From: UBA9676 sp036522155
Lineage (GTDB): Bacteria; Actinomycetota; Actinomycetes; Streptosporangiales; Streptosporangiaceae
NCBI GenBank assembly: GCA_036522155.1
Contig: DATDGI010000072.1
Coordinates: 12,159 to 76,158, forward strand
Reading direction: 5' to 3'
DNA length: 64,000 nucleotides
The notes beneath the pieces were generated by a model that had not been told where the DNA came from, did not search any database, and was given only the letters and a program-made list of their open reading frames with translations. The position numbers and the translations under genes were made by a program. This document shows positions 44,735 to 54,056 of this stretch, one piece after another; position 1 is the stretch's first letter, and every line of letters begins with the position of its first letter.

Positions 44735-46258
44735 ATGTCTGAGGTGAAGGAGTTCCGGCTGCCGGATGTCGGTGAGGGGCTGACCGAGGCCGACATCGTC
44801 GCCTGGCATGTCAAGCCGGGCGACACGGTGAAGGTCAACCAGGTCATCGTCGAGATCGAGACGGCCAAGGCCGTGGTCGAGCTGCCGAGTCCCTATGAAG
44901 GCGTAGTTACCGGGCTGCTGGTCGACGAGGGCGCAACCGTTGACGTTGGGACGCCGATCATTGCGGTCGACGTTGCGCCGGATTCTGGCGGACAGACTGT
45001 GGGGGACCGCACGGCCACCATCGACGCCCCGACGGGCTCAACGCCAGCCGCGGCCTCGACGGCGTCCGGCTCTAACCAGCCGGTTCTGGGCGGGGCACGG
45101 GTGGATGATCTCGTGCCTGCGCCACCGGCGGAGGGTGCGGTTGAGCCGGGGATTCATGGGAGCCCGGCGCCCAAGGTGGAGCGGCAGGCGGTGCTGGTGG
45201 GGTACGGGGTGAAGCTGGGGGCTGCGAAGCGGCGGCAGCGGAAGAGCACCGCTGCGCCGCAGCCAGAGGCATCAGCGGCCGCTGCGGCGCACGTGCCCGA
45301 GCGGGTGTTTCCGCCGTCGATCCGGCCAGGGGGTGTGGAGGCGCCGGGGCCGGGATCCACGCTGGGGCCTGCCGGGGAGGGGAATGGGCGGGGGCTGGCT
45401 AAGCCGCCGGTGCGGAAGATGGCCAAGGAGCTGGGGGTGGAGCTGGCCGGGGTGGCCGGGACCGGGCCGGGTGGATCGATCACGCGGGAGGATGTGCAGG
45501 CGGCGGCGGATGGGGCGGGTCTGGCGGCGCCGGCCGTGCAGCTGATGCCGGTCTTGCCGCGGGAGGAGCGGGTCGCGGTCCGCGGGGTGCGGAAGCATAC
45601 GGCGGCGGCGGTCAGTGCCAGCGCGTTCACGGCGCCGCACGTGACCGAGTTCCTGCAGGTGGACGTGACCGAGTCGATGGCGGCGGTGGGGCGGCTGCGG
45701 GAACTGGCCGAGTTCGAGGGGGTCAGGGTTTCGCCGTTGCTGCTGGTGGCGAAGGCGCTGCTGGTGGCGGTGGCCCGGCATCCGATGATCAACTCGTCGT
45801 GGGACGAGCCGGCGCAGGAGATCGTGGTCAAGCACTACGTGAACCTGGGGATCGCGGCCGCCACCGAGCGCGGGCTGATCGTGCCGAACATCAAGGACGC
45901 GCACCTGCTCTCGCTGCCCGGGCTGGCGCAGGCGCTGGCGGAGCTGACCGCTACCGCGCGGGCGGGCAAGGCCCAGCCCGCCGACCTGACCGGCGGCACG
46001 GTCACGATCACCAACGTGGGGGTGTTCGGGGTCGACGCCGGGACTCCCATCCTGACCCCGGGCGAGGCCGCGATCCTGGCGTTTGGCCAGGTGAGAGAGA
46101 TGCCGTGGGTGCACGAGGGGCAGATCGCGGTGCGGCAGGTGACCACGCTGTCGCTCTCCTTCGACCACCGGATCGTGGACGGCGACCTCGGATCGGCGGT
46201 CCTGCGGGACATCGGTGCGATGCTGGCCGACCCGGTCGCCATGCTGGCCTGGGGCTGA
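44735..46258 (+). CDS. Dihydrolipoamide acyltransferase (E2)
   Basis: This 507-residue E2 has one lipoyl domain with Lys45 in VEIETAKAVVEL, a long linker, the E3-binding domain (RKMAKELGVELAGVAGTGPG), and a CoA-dependent acyltransferase domain with catalytic motif SFDHRIVDGDLGS. The long linker (about residues 85-225) is Pro/Ala/Val-rich. In roughly 44980-45560 the gene uses more GGG, GCG and GTG codons than its neighbours. No E3 gene follows, so the dihydrolipoyl dehydrogenase must be elsewhere. The start ATG 44735 has GAGGAGG upstream. Together with E1 it forms the acyl-CoA-producing complex. Confidence 0.92.
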   Translation: MSEVKEFRLPDVGEGLTEADIVAWHVKPGDTVKVNQVIVEIETAKAVVELPSPYEGVVTGLLVDEGATVDVGTPIIAVDVAPDSGGQTVGDRTATIDAPTGSTPAAASTASGSNQPVLGGARVDDLVPAPPAEGAVEPGIHGSPAPKVERQAVLVGYGVKLGAAKRRQRKSTAAPQPEASAAAAAHVPERVFPPSIRPGGVEAPGPGSTLGPAGEGNGRGLAKPPVRKMAKELGVELAGVAGTGPGGSITREDVQAAADGAGLAAPAVQLMPVLPREERVAVRGVRKHTAAAVSASAFTAPHVTEFLQVDVTESMAAVGRLRELAEFEGVRVSPLLLVAKALLVAVARHPMINSSWDEPAQEIVVKHYVNLGIAAATERGLIVPNIKDAHLLSLPGLAQALAELTATARAGKAQPADLTGGTVTITNVGVFGVDAGTPILTPGEAAILAFGQVREMPWVHEGQIAVRQVTTLSLSFDHRIVDGDLGSAVLRDIGAMLADPVAMLAWG

Positions 46259-46273
46259 CCGGAAAGGACGGCG

Positions 46274-46567
46274 ATGTTCCATCACGTGGTGGTGTTCACC
46301 TGGAAGGACGACGCGAGCGAGGCGCAGAAGGCGGCGGTGGCCAGCGAACTGGCCAAGCTGCCGGAAGAGATCCGGGCCGTCCGGCGGTACGAGTTCGGCC
46401 CGGACGCCGGGCTCGACCCGGCCAATGGCGACTTCGCGGTGGTGGCCGCGTTCGATGACGCCGACGGATACGTCGCCTACCGCGATCATCCGGCCCACCG
46501 GAAGGTGGTCGAGAACTACCTCAACCCGATTGTGGCCAGCCGCAGCCGGGTCCAGTTCGAGATCTAG
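46274..46567 (+). CDS. Dabb-domain (stress-responsive A/B barrel) protein
   Basis: This 97-residue protein has the short Dabb fold seen in MFHHVVVFTWKDDASEAQK and YVAYRDHPAHRKVVENYL. Many such proteins are dimeric ferredoxin-like barrels of unknown role; some have cyclase activity in natural-product pathways. It is 15 bases after E2, so it could share that transcript. Its last four bases overlap the stop of the convergent acyl-CoA dehydrogenase gene. Confidence 0.85.
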   Translation: MFHHVVVFTWKDDASEAQKAAVASELAKLPEEIRAVRRYEFGPDAGLDPANGDFAVVAAFDDADGYVAYRDHPAHRKVVENYLNPIVASRSRVQFEI

Positions 46568-48402
46568 AACGCCTCCTCGGGCAGTTCCATTAGGTCGAGC
46601 GTGGTCTCCTCGGTCTGGGCGCGGTCCAGCGCCAGTCGCGGCAGCACCGTCTGTGCGAAGAACCGCGCGGTTGCCAGCTTGCCCTGGTAGAAGGCCCGGT
46701 CGCGGTCGCTCAGGCCGGACTCGCCGTCTGCGTCCAGCGCGGCCAGCGCGATCTCGGCCTGCCGGGCGAGCAGCCAGCCAATGACCAGGTCGCCCAGCGC
46801 CATGAGCAGCCGGGTGGTGTTCAGGCCCGCCCGATAGATCTCCTCCGGCCGCTCCAGCGAGGCCATCGCGTACCCGGTCATGGCCGTCACCATGGCCTCG
46901 ATATCGGCGACCGCCCGGGCCAGGGCGGCGCGTTCCGGCTTCAGGCGCCCGTTCCCCGACTCGCTCGCGGCAAATTCGGTGATGGCACCGAGCAGCGCCC
47001 GCAGGGCGCTGCCTTCGTTACGAATGATCTTCCTGAAGAAGAGATCGAGCCCCTGGATCGCGGTGGTGCCCTCGTACAGGCTGTCGATCTTGGCGTCGCG
47101 GATGTACTGCTCGATCGGGTAGTCCTGCAGGAACCCCGAGCCGCCCAGGGTCTGCAGCGACAGCGTCAGCATCTCGTAGGCGCGCTCCGAGCCCACGCCC
47201 TTGACCACCGGCAGCAGCAGGTCGTTCAGACCGGCCGCGGCCTCGTCGGTCTCGCCGCGCGCGGCCGCCATCCGGAGCGCGTCCTGCTGGGTAGCGGTGT
47301 AGAGCACCAGCGCGCGCATGCCCTCGGCGTAGGCCTTCTGCATCATGAGCATCCGGCGCACGTCAGGGTGGTGGATGATCGTCACCCGCGGCGCGGACTT
47401 GTCCGCCTGCTGGGTGAGGTCGGCGCCCTGGACCCGGGTCCGGGCGAACTCCAGCGCGGTCAGGTAGCCCGCCGACAGGGTGGCGATCGCCTTGGTGCCG
47501 ACCATCATCCGGGCGTTCTCGATGATCATGAACATCTGGCGAATGCCGTCGTGCACGTCGCCGACCAGGGTGCCGACCGCCGGGCGATGCGCACCGAACG
47601 TCAGCTCACAGGTGGTCGAGGCCTTGAGGCCCATCTTGTGCTCGACATTGGTCACCTCCACCCCGTTCCGGTCACCGAGGTTGCCGCCGGAATCCACCAG
47701 GTACTTGGGCACCAGGAACATGGACAGGCCCTTGGTGCCGGGACCGTGGCCCTCCGGGCGGGCCAGCACCAGGTGGAAGATGTTCTCCGACATGTCGTGC
47801 TCGGCGCTGGTGATGAACCGCTTCACGCCCTCGATGTGCCAGGTGCCGTCCGGCTGCTCGATGGCACGGGTCCGGCCCGCGCCCACGTCCGAGCCGGCGT
47901 CCGGCTCGGTCAGCACCATGGTCGCGGTCCAGTTGCGGTCGATCGCCCACTGCGCGAACTGCTTCTGCCACGGGGTGCCGAGCCGCCATAGGACCTGGGC
48001 GAACATCGGGCCGCCCGAGTACATCCAGACCGCCGGGTTGGCCCCCAGCACCAGCTCGGCCACCGCCCAGCCGAGCGAGCGGGGGGCGCTGATCCCGCCG
48101 AGTTCGGCGGGCAGGTCGAGCCGGAACCATTCGGAGTCCATGAACGCCCGGAAGGAGCGCTTGAACGCGTCCGGCATGGTGACCGTGCCGGTGGCCGGGT
48201 CGAACTCCGGCGGATGACGGTCGCCCTCGGCGAAGGACTCGGCCAGCGGGCCGACGGCGAGCCGGTTCACCTCGTCCAGGATGCTCCGGGCGGTGCCGGT
48301 GTCGACGTCGGCGAACGGCTCGGTGCCCAGCACATCCTGACGGCGCAGCAGCTCGAACAGGTTGAACTCGATGTCGCGCAGGTTGCTCTTGTAGTGATCC
48401 AT
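46564..48402 (-). CDS. FadE5-like acyl-CoA dehydrogenase
   Basis: This 612-residue protein closely resembles mycobacterial FadE5, a broad-specificity acyl-CoA dehydrogenase of about 610 residues. The start HYKSNLRDIEFNLFELL matches that group, as do VLTEPDAGSDVGAGRTRAIE and IDSLYEGTTAIQGLDLFFRK. The enzyme oxidises acyl-CoA to enoyl-CoA with FAD as first step of beta-oxidation. Start 48402 is the family start; the frame opens ten codons earlier. It is divergent from the fused FadE gene and shares its promoter region with it. Confidence 0.9.
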   Translation of the reverse strand: MDHYKSNLRDIEFNLFELLRRQDVLGTEPFADVDTGTARSILDEVNRLAVGPLAESFAEGDRHPPEFDPATGTVTMPDAFKRSFRAFMDSEWFRLDLPAELGGISAPRSLGWAVAELVLGANPAVWMYSGGPMFAQVLWRLGTPWQKQFAQWAIDRNWTATMVLTEPDAGSDVGAGRTRAIEQPDGTWHIEGVKRFITSAEHDMSENIFHLVLARPEGHGPGTKGLSMFLVPKYLVDSGGNLGDRNGVEVTNVEHKMGLKASTTCELTFGAHRPAVGTLVGDVHDGIRQMFMIIENARMMVGTKAIATLSAGYLTALEFARTRVQGADLTQQADKSAPRVTIIHHPDVRRMLMMQKAYAEGMRALVLYTATQQDALRMAAARGETDEAAAGLNDLLLPVVKGVGSERAYEMLTLSLQTLGGSGFLQDYPIEQYIRDAKIDSLYEGTTAIQGLDLFFRKIIRNEGSALRALLGAITEFAASESGNGRLKPERAALARAVADIEAMVTAMTGYAMASLERPEEIYRAGLNTTRLLMALGDLVIGWLLARQAEIALAALDADGESGLSDRDRAFYQGKLATARFFAQTVLPRLALDRAQTEETTLDLMELPEEAF

Positions 48403-48447
48403 CGCCACCCCCGCTTCTGGCCGGCCGGCCATTGGCCGCCCGTACCC

Positions 48448-48484
48448 TACTCGTGAGTAACTAGTCTTATGCTACCCGCTGGTA
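48448..48484. promoter_or_regulatory. Two tandem palindromic operator-like sites between divergent fadE genes
   Basis: Two 12-base inverted repeats, TACTCGTGAGTA (48448-48459) and TACCCGCTGGTA (48473-48484), have the same layout: a four- or five-base half-site and its mirror around a short spacer. They begin 25 bases apart, and each is followed directly by ACTA. They stand between two acyl-CoA dehydrogenase genes that diverge, which fits a TetR-family acyl-CoA-responsive repressor. The regulator gene is not in the window. Confidence 0.5.
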
Positions 48485-48583
48485 ACTAACCTTTCAACCG
48501 GGGTTCCTCCTGGGCCGACGGCGACCTACAGTGAGCCGCAGCGACCGGAATGTCCGGACTGGCGGCGGCCGGGGAGGTGGGCG

Positions 48584-50806
48584 ATGGCTCTGGCCCTGAC
48601 CGAGGAACATCTGGCCCTGGCGGAGTCGGTCCGCGGCTGGGCCCGGCGGGCGGCACCCGGCGAGGCGGTCCGGGCGGCGGTGGCGGCCGGGGACGGCGGG
48701 GCCGCGCTCTATGCCTCGTCGCTCCGGGCCGGCCTGGCCGGGCAGGGCCTGCTCGGGCTGCACCTGCCCGAGGCGCTGGGCGGGCAGGGTTTCGGGCTGC
48801 CCGAACTGGCCATCGCGGTCGAGGAACTGGGGCGCGCCCTGCTGCCGGGTGGTTTCCTGCCGACGGTGCTGGCCAGTGCGGTACTGGCCCAGGCCCGCAC
48901 CGATGAGCTGCATGGGCTGGTCAAGGACATGGCGGCGGGCACCCTCACCGGCGCGGTGGGACTGGCCGCGGGCATCCAGGCGGAGGCGCCGGACGGCGCG
49001 AGCGGGCCAGCCGGCCCGGGCGCGCTGGTCATCGACGGCAGCTGCGGGCCGGTGCCGGGCGCCTGCCTGGCCGGGCTGCTGATCTTGCCGGTGGCCCGCG
49101 GCGACGAGCGGATCTGGGTGGCGGTGGATGCCGCCGACCTGGAGATCTCTTCGGTGAGCAGCCTGGATCTGGCCCGCCCGGCCGGACGGGTGCGCGCGGA
49201 CCGGCTGACAGTGCCGCCCGGCCGGGTGCTCGGCGGCCTGCCACCGGCCCTGGTGACGTCGCTGGCGGCGGCCCTGCTCGGAGCCGAGGCCTGCGGCATC
49301 GCCGACTGGGCGGTCGCCACCGCCGCCGGGTACGCCAGGATCCGCCACCAGTTCGGCCGGCCCATCGGCCAGTTCCAGGCGGTCAAGCACCGCTGTGCCT
49401 GGATGCTCACGCAGGCGGAACAGGCGGCCGCCGCGGTCTGGGACGCGGCCGCCGCGCTGGCGGACTCCGGGCTCACCCCGGACGGCGAGTCCGCCGCCGC
49501 GGTGGCCGCGGTGGTGGCCATCGACGCCGCCGTCACCTGCACGCATGAGTGCATCCAGGTGCTGGGCGGCATCGGCTACACCTGGGAGCACGACGCCCAC
49601 CTGTACTACCGGCGGGCGCTGTCGCTGCGGGCCGTCCTGGGTGATTCCGGCGAGTGGGCGCGGCGGGTGGCCGGGCTGGCGCTGGCGGGCGATCGCCGGC
49701 AGGTCCGCATCGACCTGCCCGCCGATGCCGAGCCGGTCCGCGCCGGGGTGCGGGCGGCACTGGCCGAGATCGCCGCCGCGCCGCCTGCCGACCGGGCCGG
49801 GCGGCTGGCGGCCGGTGGCTGGGTGACCCCGCACCTGCCGCCGCCGTGGGGACGGGCGGCCGGCCCGCTGGAGCAGCTGGTCATCGCCGAGGAGATGCGG
49901 GCCGCCAGGCTGCGCGCGCCGGGGATGGCCATCGGCGCCTGGGTGGTGCCGGCCCTGGTCCAGTACGGGACGCCCGAGCAGCAGGCCCGCTTCCTGCCCG
50001 CCACCTTGCGCGGCGAGACGATCTGGTGCCAGCTGTTCAGCGAGCCGGGGGCCGGCTCGGATCTGGCCGGGCCGACCACCCGGGCCGAGCGCGCGGACGG
50101 CGGCTGGCGGCTGACCGGCCAGAAGATCTGGACCTCGCTGGCCAAGGAGGCGGCCTGGGCGATCTGCGTGGCCCGCACCGACCCGGACGCGCCCCGGCAC
50201 GACGGCATCACCTATTTCCTGGTCGACATGGCTTCGCCCGGGGTGCAGGTGCGCCCGCTGCGGGAGATGACCGGCGACGAGCTGTTCAACGAGGTCTTCC
50301 TGGACGAGGTGTTCGTGCCGGACGATCTGGTGGTCGGCGGGGTGAACCAGGGCTGGCGGGTGGCCCGCACCACCCTGGCCAACGAGCGGGTGTCGCTGTC
50401 GCAGTCGTGGACGTTCGGCTCCGGCGTGCCGGAACTGGTGACCGCAGTGCAGGGCCTGGGTGAGGACGCCGGGCCGGCGGTGCTGGAGCGGGCCGGGCGG
50501 CTGATCGCCGAGGGGCACGCCATCGACCTGCTGGGCATCCGGGTCACCCGCAAACAGCTGTCGGGCACCGAGCCGGGCGCCACCGGCAGCGTGCGGAAGC
50601 TGCTCGGGATGCGGTACGCCCAGCAGGTGGCCGAGGAATGCTGGCGGCTGGCCGGCCCGGACGGGGCGCTCGGGGATGGCCGCTGGCCGCGGGCGGTGCT
50701 GTTCACCCGGGCGCTGACCATCGGCGGCGGCACCACCGACATCCAGCTGAACATCATCGGCGAGCGGCTCCTGGGCCTGCCGCGGGATCCGGAACCCGGC
50801 GGCTGA
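48584..50806 (+). CDS. Fused two-domain acyl-CoA dehydrogenase (FadE34-like)
   Basis: This 740-residue protein is two acyl-CoA dehydrogenase units in one chain. The first (about residues 1-365) has GGIGYTWEHDAHLYYRRAL at its end. The second (about 375-735) has FSEPGAGSDLAG, TGQKIWTSLAKEAAWAICVA and a C-terminal GGTTDIQLNIIGERLLGL. This arrangement resembles FadE34, which oxidises cholesterol side-chain CoA esters and replaces the usual two-subunit alpha2beta2 dehydrogenase. The substrate here could be a steroid or branched acyl-CoA. ATG 48584 follows GGGGAGG. Two hairpins lie after its stop. Confidence 0.87.
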   Translation: MALALTEEHLALAESVRGWARRAAPGEAVRAAVAAGDGGAALYASSLRAGLAGQGLLGLHLPEALGGQGFGLPELAIAVEELGRALLPGGFLPTVLASAVLAQARTDELHGLVKDMAAGTLTGAVGLAAGIQAEAPDGASGPAGPGALVIDGSCGPVPGACLAGLLILPVARGDERIWVAVDAADLEISSVSSLDLARPAGRVRADRLTVPPGRVLGGLPPALVTSLAAALLGAEACGIADWAVATAAGYARIRHQFGRPIGQFQAVKHRCAWMLTQAEQAAAAVWDAAAALADSGLTPDGESAAAVAAVVAIDAAVTCTHECIQVLGGIGYTWEHDAHLYYRRALSLRAVLGDSGEWARRVAGLALAGDRRQVRIDLPADAEPVRAGVRAALAEIAAAPPADRAGRLAAGGWVTPHLPPPWGRAAGPLEQLVIAEEMRAARLRAPGMAIGAWVVPALVQYGTPEQQARFLPATLRGETIWCQLFSEPGAGSDLAGPTTRAERADGGWRLTGQKIWTSLAKEAAWAICVARTDPDAPRHDGITYFLVDMASPGVQVRPLREMTGDELFNEVFLDEVFVPDDLVVGGVNQGWRVARTTLANERVSLSQSWTFGSGVPELVTAVQGLGEDAGPAVLERAGRLIAEGHAIDLLGIRVTRKQLSGTEPGATGSVRKLLGMRYAQQVAEECWRLAGPDGALGDGRWPRAVLFTRALTIGGGTTDIQLNIIGERLLGLPRDPEPGG

Positions 50807-50816
50807 CTCGGCCCCC

Positions 50817-50850
50817 GCTGACCGGCGGTCAGCCCGCCGCTGACGGGCTG
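50817..50850 (+). terminator. Two overlapping hairpins after the fused fadE gene
   Basis: GCTGACC pairs with GGTCAGC (50817-50833), then CAGCCCG pairs with CGGGCTG (50830-50850). They overlap by four bases and so are alternative folds. They start ten bases after the stop of the fused gene. Confidence 0.5.
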
Positions 50851-51033
50851 CCTGGCGGCCGCGGATAACGGTTCAGAGCTGGCTAAGCGGCCGTGTCATC
50901 CCAGCCTGCCCGTCACGCGTCTTACTGGGGTGAATCCTCATACTGGGGCATTCATACCGCCAGCACCGCGGCGGCTTACCGTCCTACGCCGGTAAAGCCG
51001 CACCCCCACTCGGCCTGACTGGAGGCTCAACCG

Positions 51034-53790
51034 ATGTCCCCACGGGGTTCCCTGCTTGCCCGCCGCCCTTCCGCCCGGCGGCTGGTGATCGCCGTGACCG
51101 GGCTCGCGCTCGCCTTGGGCGCCCTGCCCGCGGTTACCGGCGCCCTCCTCGTTGGCTCGGCCGCCAGCGCCGGGGCCGACGACTTCACCGTTGCGCAGAA
51201 CAGCAGCCGGACCGGGTGGGATCCGAACGAGCCGCTGCTTTCCCCTTCGGCGGTGCAGACGTTTTCCACCTCCCCGCGGGTCAATGTCAGCGTCAGCGGG
51301 GTGGTCGAGGCGCAGCCATTGATGATCCACTCGCTGAACGAGGTCGTCGTCGCCACCGAGAACGACTACGTGTACGGCATCACCGCCACCGGGCCGTCCG
51401 CGGGCCATGTCAACTGGTCAGACAAGCTGGGCAGCCCGTACGACCTCGCCAAGGACTCCACCTTCACCAAGTGCACCGACCTGGTCCCGAACATCGGCGT
51501 GACCGGGACCCCGGTCTACAGCGACCCGGCTGCCGGCGGCACCGGCGACCTGTACATGTTCGCCAACATCGTCGACCCGGGCACGAACACGCCCCACTAC
51601 TACCTGGTCGGGGTGAACGCCACCACCGGGGCAGTCGACCAGAAGATCCACGTGAGTGGCCGGCCCAGCAACGACTCGAACATCAAGTTCAGCGCCAAGT
51701 ACGAGTTGCAACGGCCCGGCATGCTGCTGGCCAGCGACGGCTCGCTCTGGGCCGCGTTCGGCTCGCACTGCGACCACAAGCCCTACGCCGGGTACGTGGC
51801 GCGGGTGGTCCCGTCCACCGGTGCGTTCACCCTGTGGACCGATGAGGCCGCGCTCACCAACGACCAGGCCGGCATCTGGCAGGGCGGCGGCGGCGTCGTG
51901 CAGGACCCGCAGGGCAACATCTTCGTCACCTCCGGCAACGGGGTGTCGCCGACCAAGACCAACACCCCGCCCGCCCAGCTGGCCGAGTCGGTGATCCACC
52001 TGACCTACGACAGCGGCACCGGCCACATCAAGGCGGTGGACTTCTTCAGCCCGGCCAACGCGCCGTCGCTGGACGCGGCCGACACCGACTTCGGCTCCGG
52101 GGGATCGGTCGCGCTGCCGTTTGGCACCAGCGGGACCAGCAGCTACCCCGACCTCCTGGCCGCACCGAGCAAGGACGGCCGGATCTGGCTGCTCAACCGG
52201 GACGCTCTCGGCGGCCGCGAGCAGGGCTCCGGCGGGACCGACAACGACCTGTTCGTGATCAAATCCGCGGGCGGTGACTGGGGCCACCCGGCCGTGTTCG
52301 CCGACACCACCACGCTGACCCCCAGCAACGCCAGCACGGCCAACAACTTCCTGTTCTACGTGGGCAAGGACGCGCACCTGCAGGTGTTCCGGTTCGGGGT
52401 GGCCAGTTCCGGCAAGCCGACGATGTCCAACGTGGCCAACAGCACCCTCACCTACGGCTACGAATCGGGCTCACCGGTGGTGACCTCCAATGGCACCGAC
52501 CCCACCACCGCGGTCGTCTGGGCGGTGCTCACCGTGAACACCTCGGGCAAGACCGGCGTCGGCGCCTACCTGACCGCGTACGCGCTGGGCAACGTGGCCT
52601 CCACCGGCGGCACGCCATCCCCCTGCACCTCGTCCGCGCAGTGCACGCTGACGCCGATCTGGAAGTCCCAGACGTTCACCTCGGCCAAGTTCACCACGGC
52701 GGCCACCAGTGACGGCTGGGTGTACATCGGCACCCGGGACGGCCACCTGCTCGGCTTCGCCGCACCCAGCACCGCCGCCCCGGCTCTGGGCTCCACCGTC
52801 AACCTCGGCCAGGCCGCGGTCGGCGCCAGCACCAGCCGCAACGTCACCATCACCGCCACGCACCCAGTCACCGTCACCGGCGTGACCGTCAGCACCGATG
52901 GCAGCAACGCACCGGTGCCCGGCAACGAGTTCACCAGCAACGGCTCGGTGTACCTGAACGGCAGCAACTCACCGTCGCCGCTCCCGGTCAACCTGGTCAA
53001 GGGCGACAAGCTATCCGCATACGTGACGTTCACGCCGGCCGCGCCCGGCGGGGCCGGCGGCACGGTCTCGTTCGCCACGTCATCCAGCACCGACCCGTCG
53101 GTGGATGTGGCCGTGGTGGGCAACGGCAGCCGGACCGGGCTGACCCCATCGTCGAGCACGCTCCAGTTCATGGGCGCGCCCGACCAGGGCATCATCCCGG
53201 TGGCGGTCGGGATCAACGTCCCGGAGGCGGTCACCTTCACCAATTTCGGCACCATCCCGGTGACGGTGACCTCGGTCACCCCGCCGACCGCGCCGTTCAG
53301 CGCCAGCAACCTGCCGTCCACCGGCACGGTGTTCAAGCCCGGTCAGTCGGTCACGGTCCCGCTCAGCTACACCCCTACCGCGGGCGTGCCGTCTTCCGGT
53401 CTGCTCAGCATCGGCACCTCGGCCGGCCCGCTGGCGACCGTCCAGCTGAACGGCACCGGGGTGCCCGCGGTCAGCCAGTTCACCGCGGTCCACCCGGTGG
53501 TGAACTTCGGCACCATCCCGGTGGGCAAGCAGGCCACCGCCTACGTGCGGATCACCAACTCCGGGAACACCGAGAGCTCGGTGCAGGGTGTGGCCCCGAT
53601 GGCGACGCCGTTCAAGGCCACGCTCAAGCCGCCGGCCCAGATGCCGTTCAACCCGGGCGCGGACCTGATGGTGCCAGTGACGTTCACGCCGACGAAGAAG
53701 GGCACGTTCTCCACCCATTACGTGCTGAGGTGGACCGACGTGAACGGCAACCACTCCATCACGGTGACGCTCACCGGAACGGCGGCCTGA
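51034..53790 (+). CDS. Secreted PQQ-like beta-propeller/Ig-like protein, copy 1
   Basis: This 918-residue protein has an N-terminal signal peptide (SARRLVIAVTGLALALGALP, cleavage probably after ASA near residue 48) and ends without membrane helix or sortase motif. The first 570 residues look like a beta-propeller with modified PQQ-type repeats: EVVVATENDYVYGITAT, then GHVNWSDKLG, GRIWLLNRDALGGREQGSGG, and GWVYIGTRDGHLLGFAAP. Paired cysteines occur in CTSSAQCTLTPIW. The remaining part has two or three Ig/ASH (choice-of-anchor D) domains of the type FTNFGTIPVTVTSVTPP and NFGTIPVGKQATAYVRI. It is probably secreted to the cell surface; catalytic residues of PQQ dehydrogenases are not evident. It is the first of three paralogues in tandem. 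Confidence 0.82.
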   Translation: MSPRGSLLARRPSARRLVIAVTGLALALGALPAVTGALLVGSAASAGADDFTVAQNSSRTGWDPNEPLLSPSAVQTFSTSPRVNVSVSGVVEAQPLMIHSLNEVVVATENDYVYGITATGPSAGHVNWSDKLGSPYDLAKDSTFTKCTDLVPNIGVTGTPVYSDPAAGGTGDLYMFANIVDPGTNTPHYYLVGVNATTGAVDQKIHVSGRPSNDSNIKFSAKYELQRPGMLLASDGSLWAAFGSHCDHKPYAGYVARVVPSTGAFTLWTDEAALTNDQAGIWQGGGGVVQDPQGNIFVTSGNGVSPTKTNTPPAQLAESVIHLTYDSGTGHIKAVDFFSPANAPSLDAADTDFGSGGSVALPFGTSGTSSYPDLLAAPSKDGRIWLLNRDALGGREQGSGGTDNDLFVIKSAGGDWGHPAVFADTTTLTPSNASTANNFLFYVGKDAHLQVFRFGVASSGKPTMSNVANSTLTYGYESGSPVVTSNGTDPTTAVVWAVLTVNTSGKTGVGAYLTAYALGNVASTGGTPSPCTSSAQCTLTPIWKSQTFTSAKFTTAATSDGWVYIGTRDGHLLGFAAPSTAAPALGSTVNLGQAAVGASTSRNVTITATHPVTVTGVTVSTDGSNAPVPGNEFTSNGSVYLNGSNSPSPLPVNLVKGDKLSAYVTFTPAAPGGAGGTVSFATSSSTDPSVDVAVVGNGSRTGLTPSSSTLQFMGAPDQGIIPVAVGINVPEAVTFTNFGTIPVTVTSVTPPTAPFSASNLPSTGTVFKPGQSVTVPLSYTPTAGVPSSGLLSIGTSAGPLATVQLNGTGVPAVSQFTAVHPVVNFGTIPVGKQATAYVRITNSGNTESSVQGVAPMATPFKATLKPPAQMPFNPGADLMVPVTFTPTKKGTFSTHYVLRWTDVNGNHSITVTLTGTAA

Positions 53791-53823
53791 CCGGAGAGCC
53801 GCCTGAAGTGCGTTCGTCCCAGC

Positions 53824-53864
53824 GAGCCGGGTGGCCTGGGCCTGAGGGCCCGGGCACCCGGCTC
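53824..53864 (+). terminator. Terminator-like hairpin after propeller copy 1
   Basis: Outer arms GAGCCGGGTG (53824-53833) and CACCCGGCTC (53855-53864) pair perfectly, with a partly paired G/C-rich interior around TGA. It begins 33 bases after the stop of copy 1. Confidence 0.6.
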
Positions 53865-53894
53865 TGCCCCTATCAGGGCCCAACCGCTCGCAGG

Positions 53895-53913
53895 TCACGA
53901 TGCGGACACAACC
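53895..53913 (+). promoter_or_regulatory. Conserved 19-base upstream element of propeller copy 2
   Basis: TCACGATGCGGACACAACC is found here and identically at 56913-56931, both about 140-160 bases before the start of a propeller gene. Further shared bases downstream include a CGCCCATGAA block. The region before copy 1 has no exact match. It is a candidate shared regulatory site, or simply left by the duplication. Confidence 0.5.
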
Positions 53914-54056
53914 GGAGCCCGGGGTATCCCGATGTACCCAATTCCCGTCTTAAGGTATGAGCGCCCATGAACCGTGGCTATTCCTCGTCAATTGCGCGCC
54001 GTGGTCGCAGCGACAGCGCGCGCTCATCATTCGCCAACCTGTCCCGAGGGGTTCGC

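Noticed and set aside
48494..50518. A 674-codon antisense open frame over the fused acyl-CoA dehydrogenase
   Set aside because: The plus strand clearly codes for two acyl-CoA dehydrogenase domains; the antisense frame lacks any motif.
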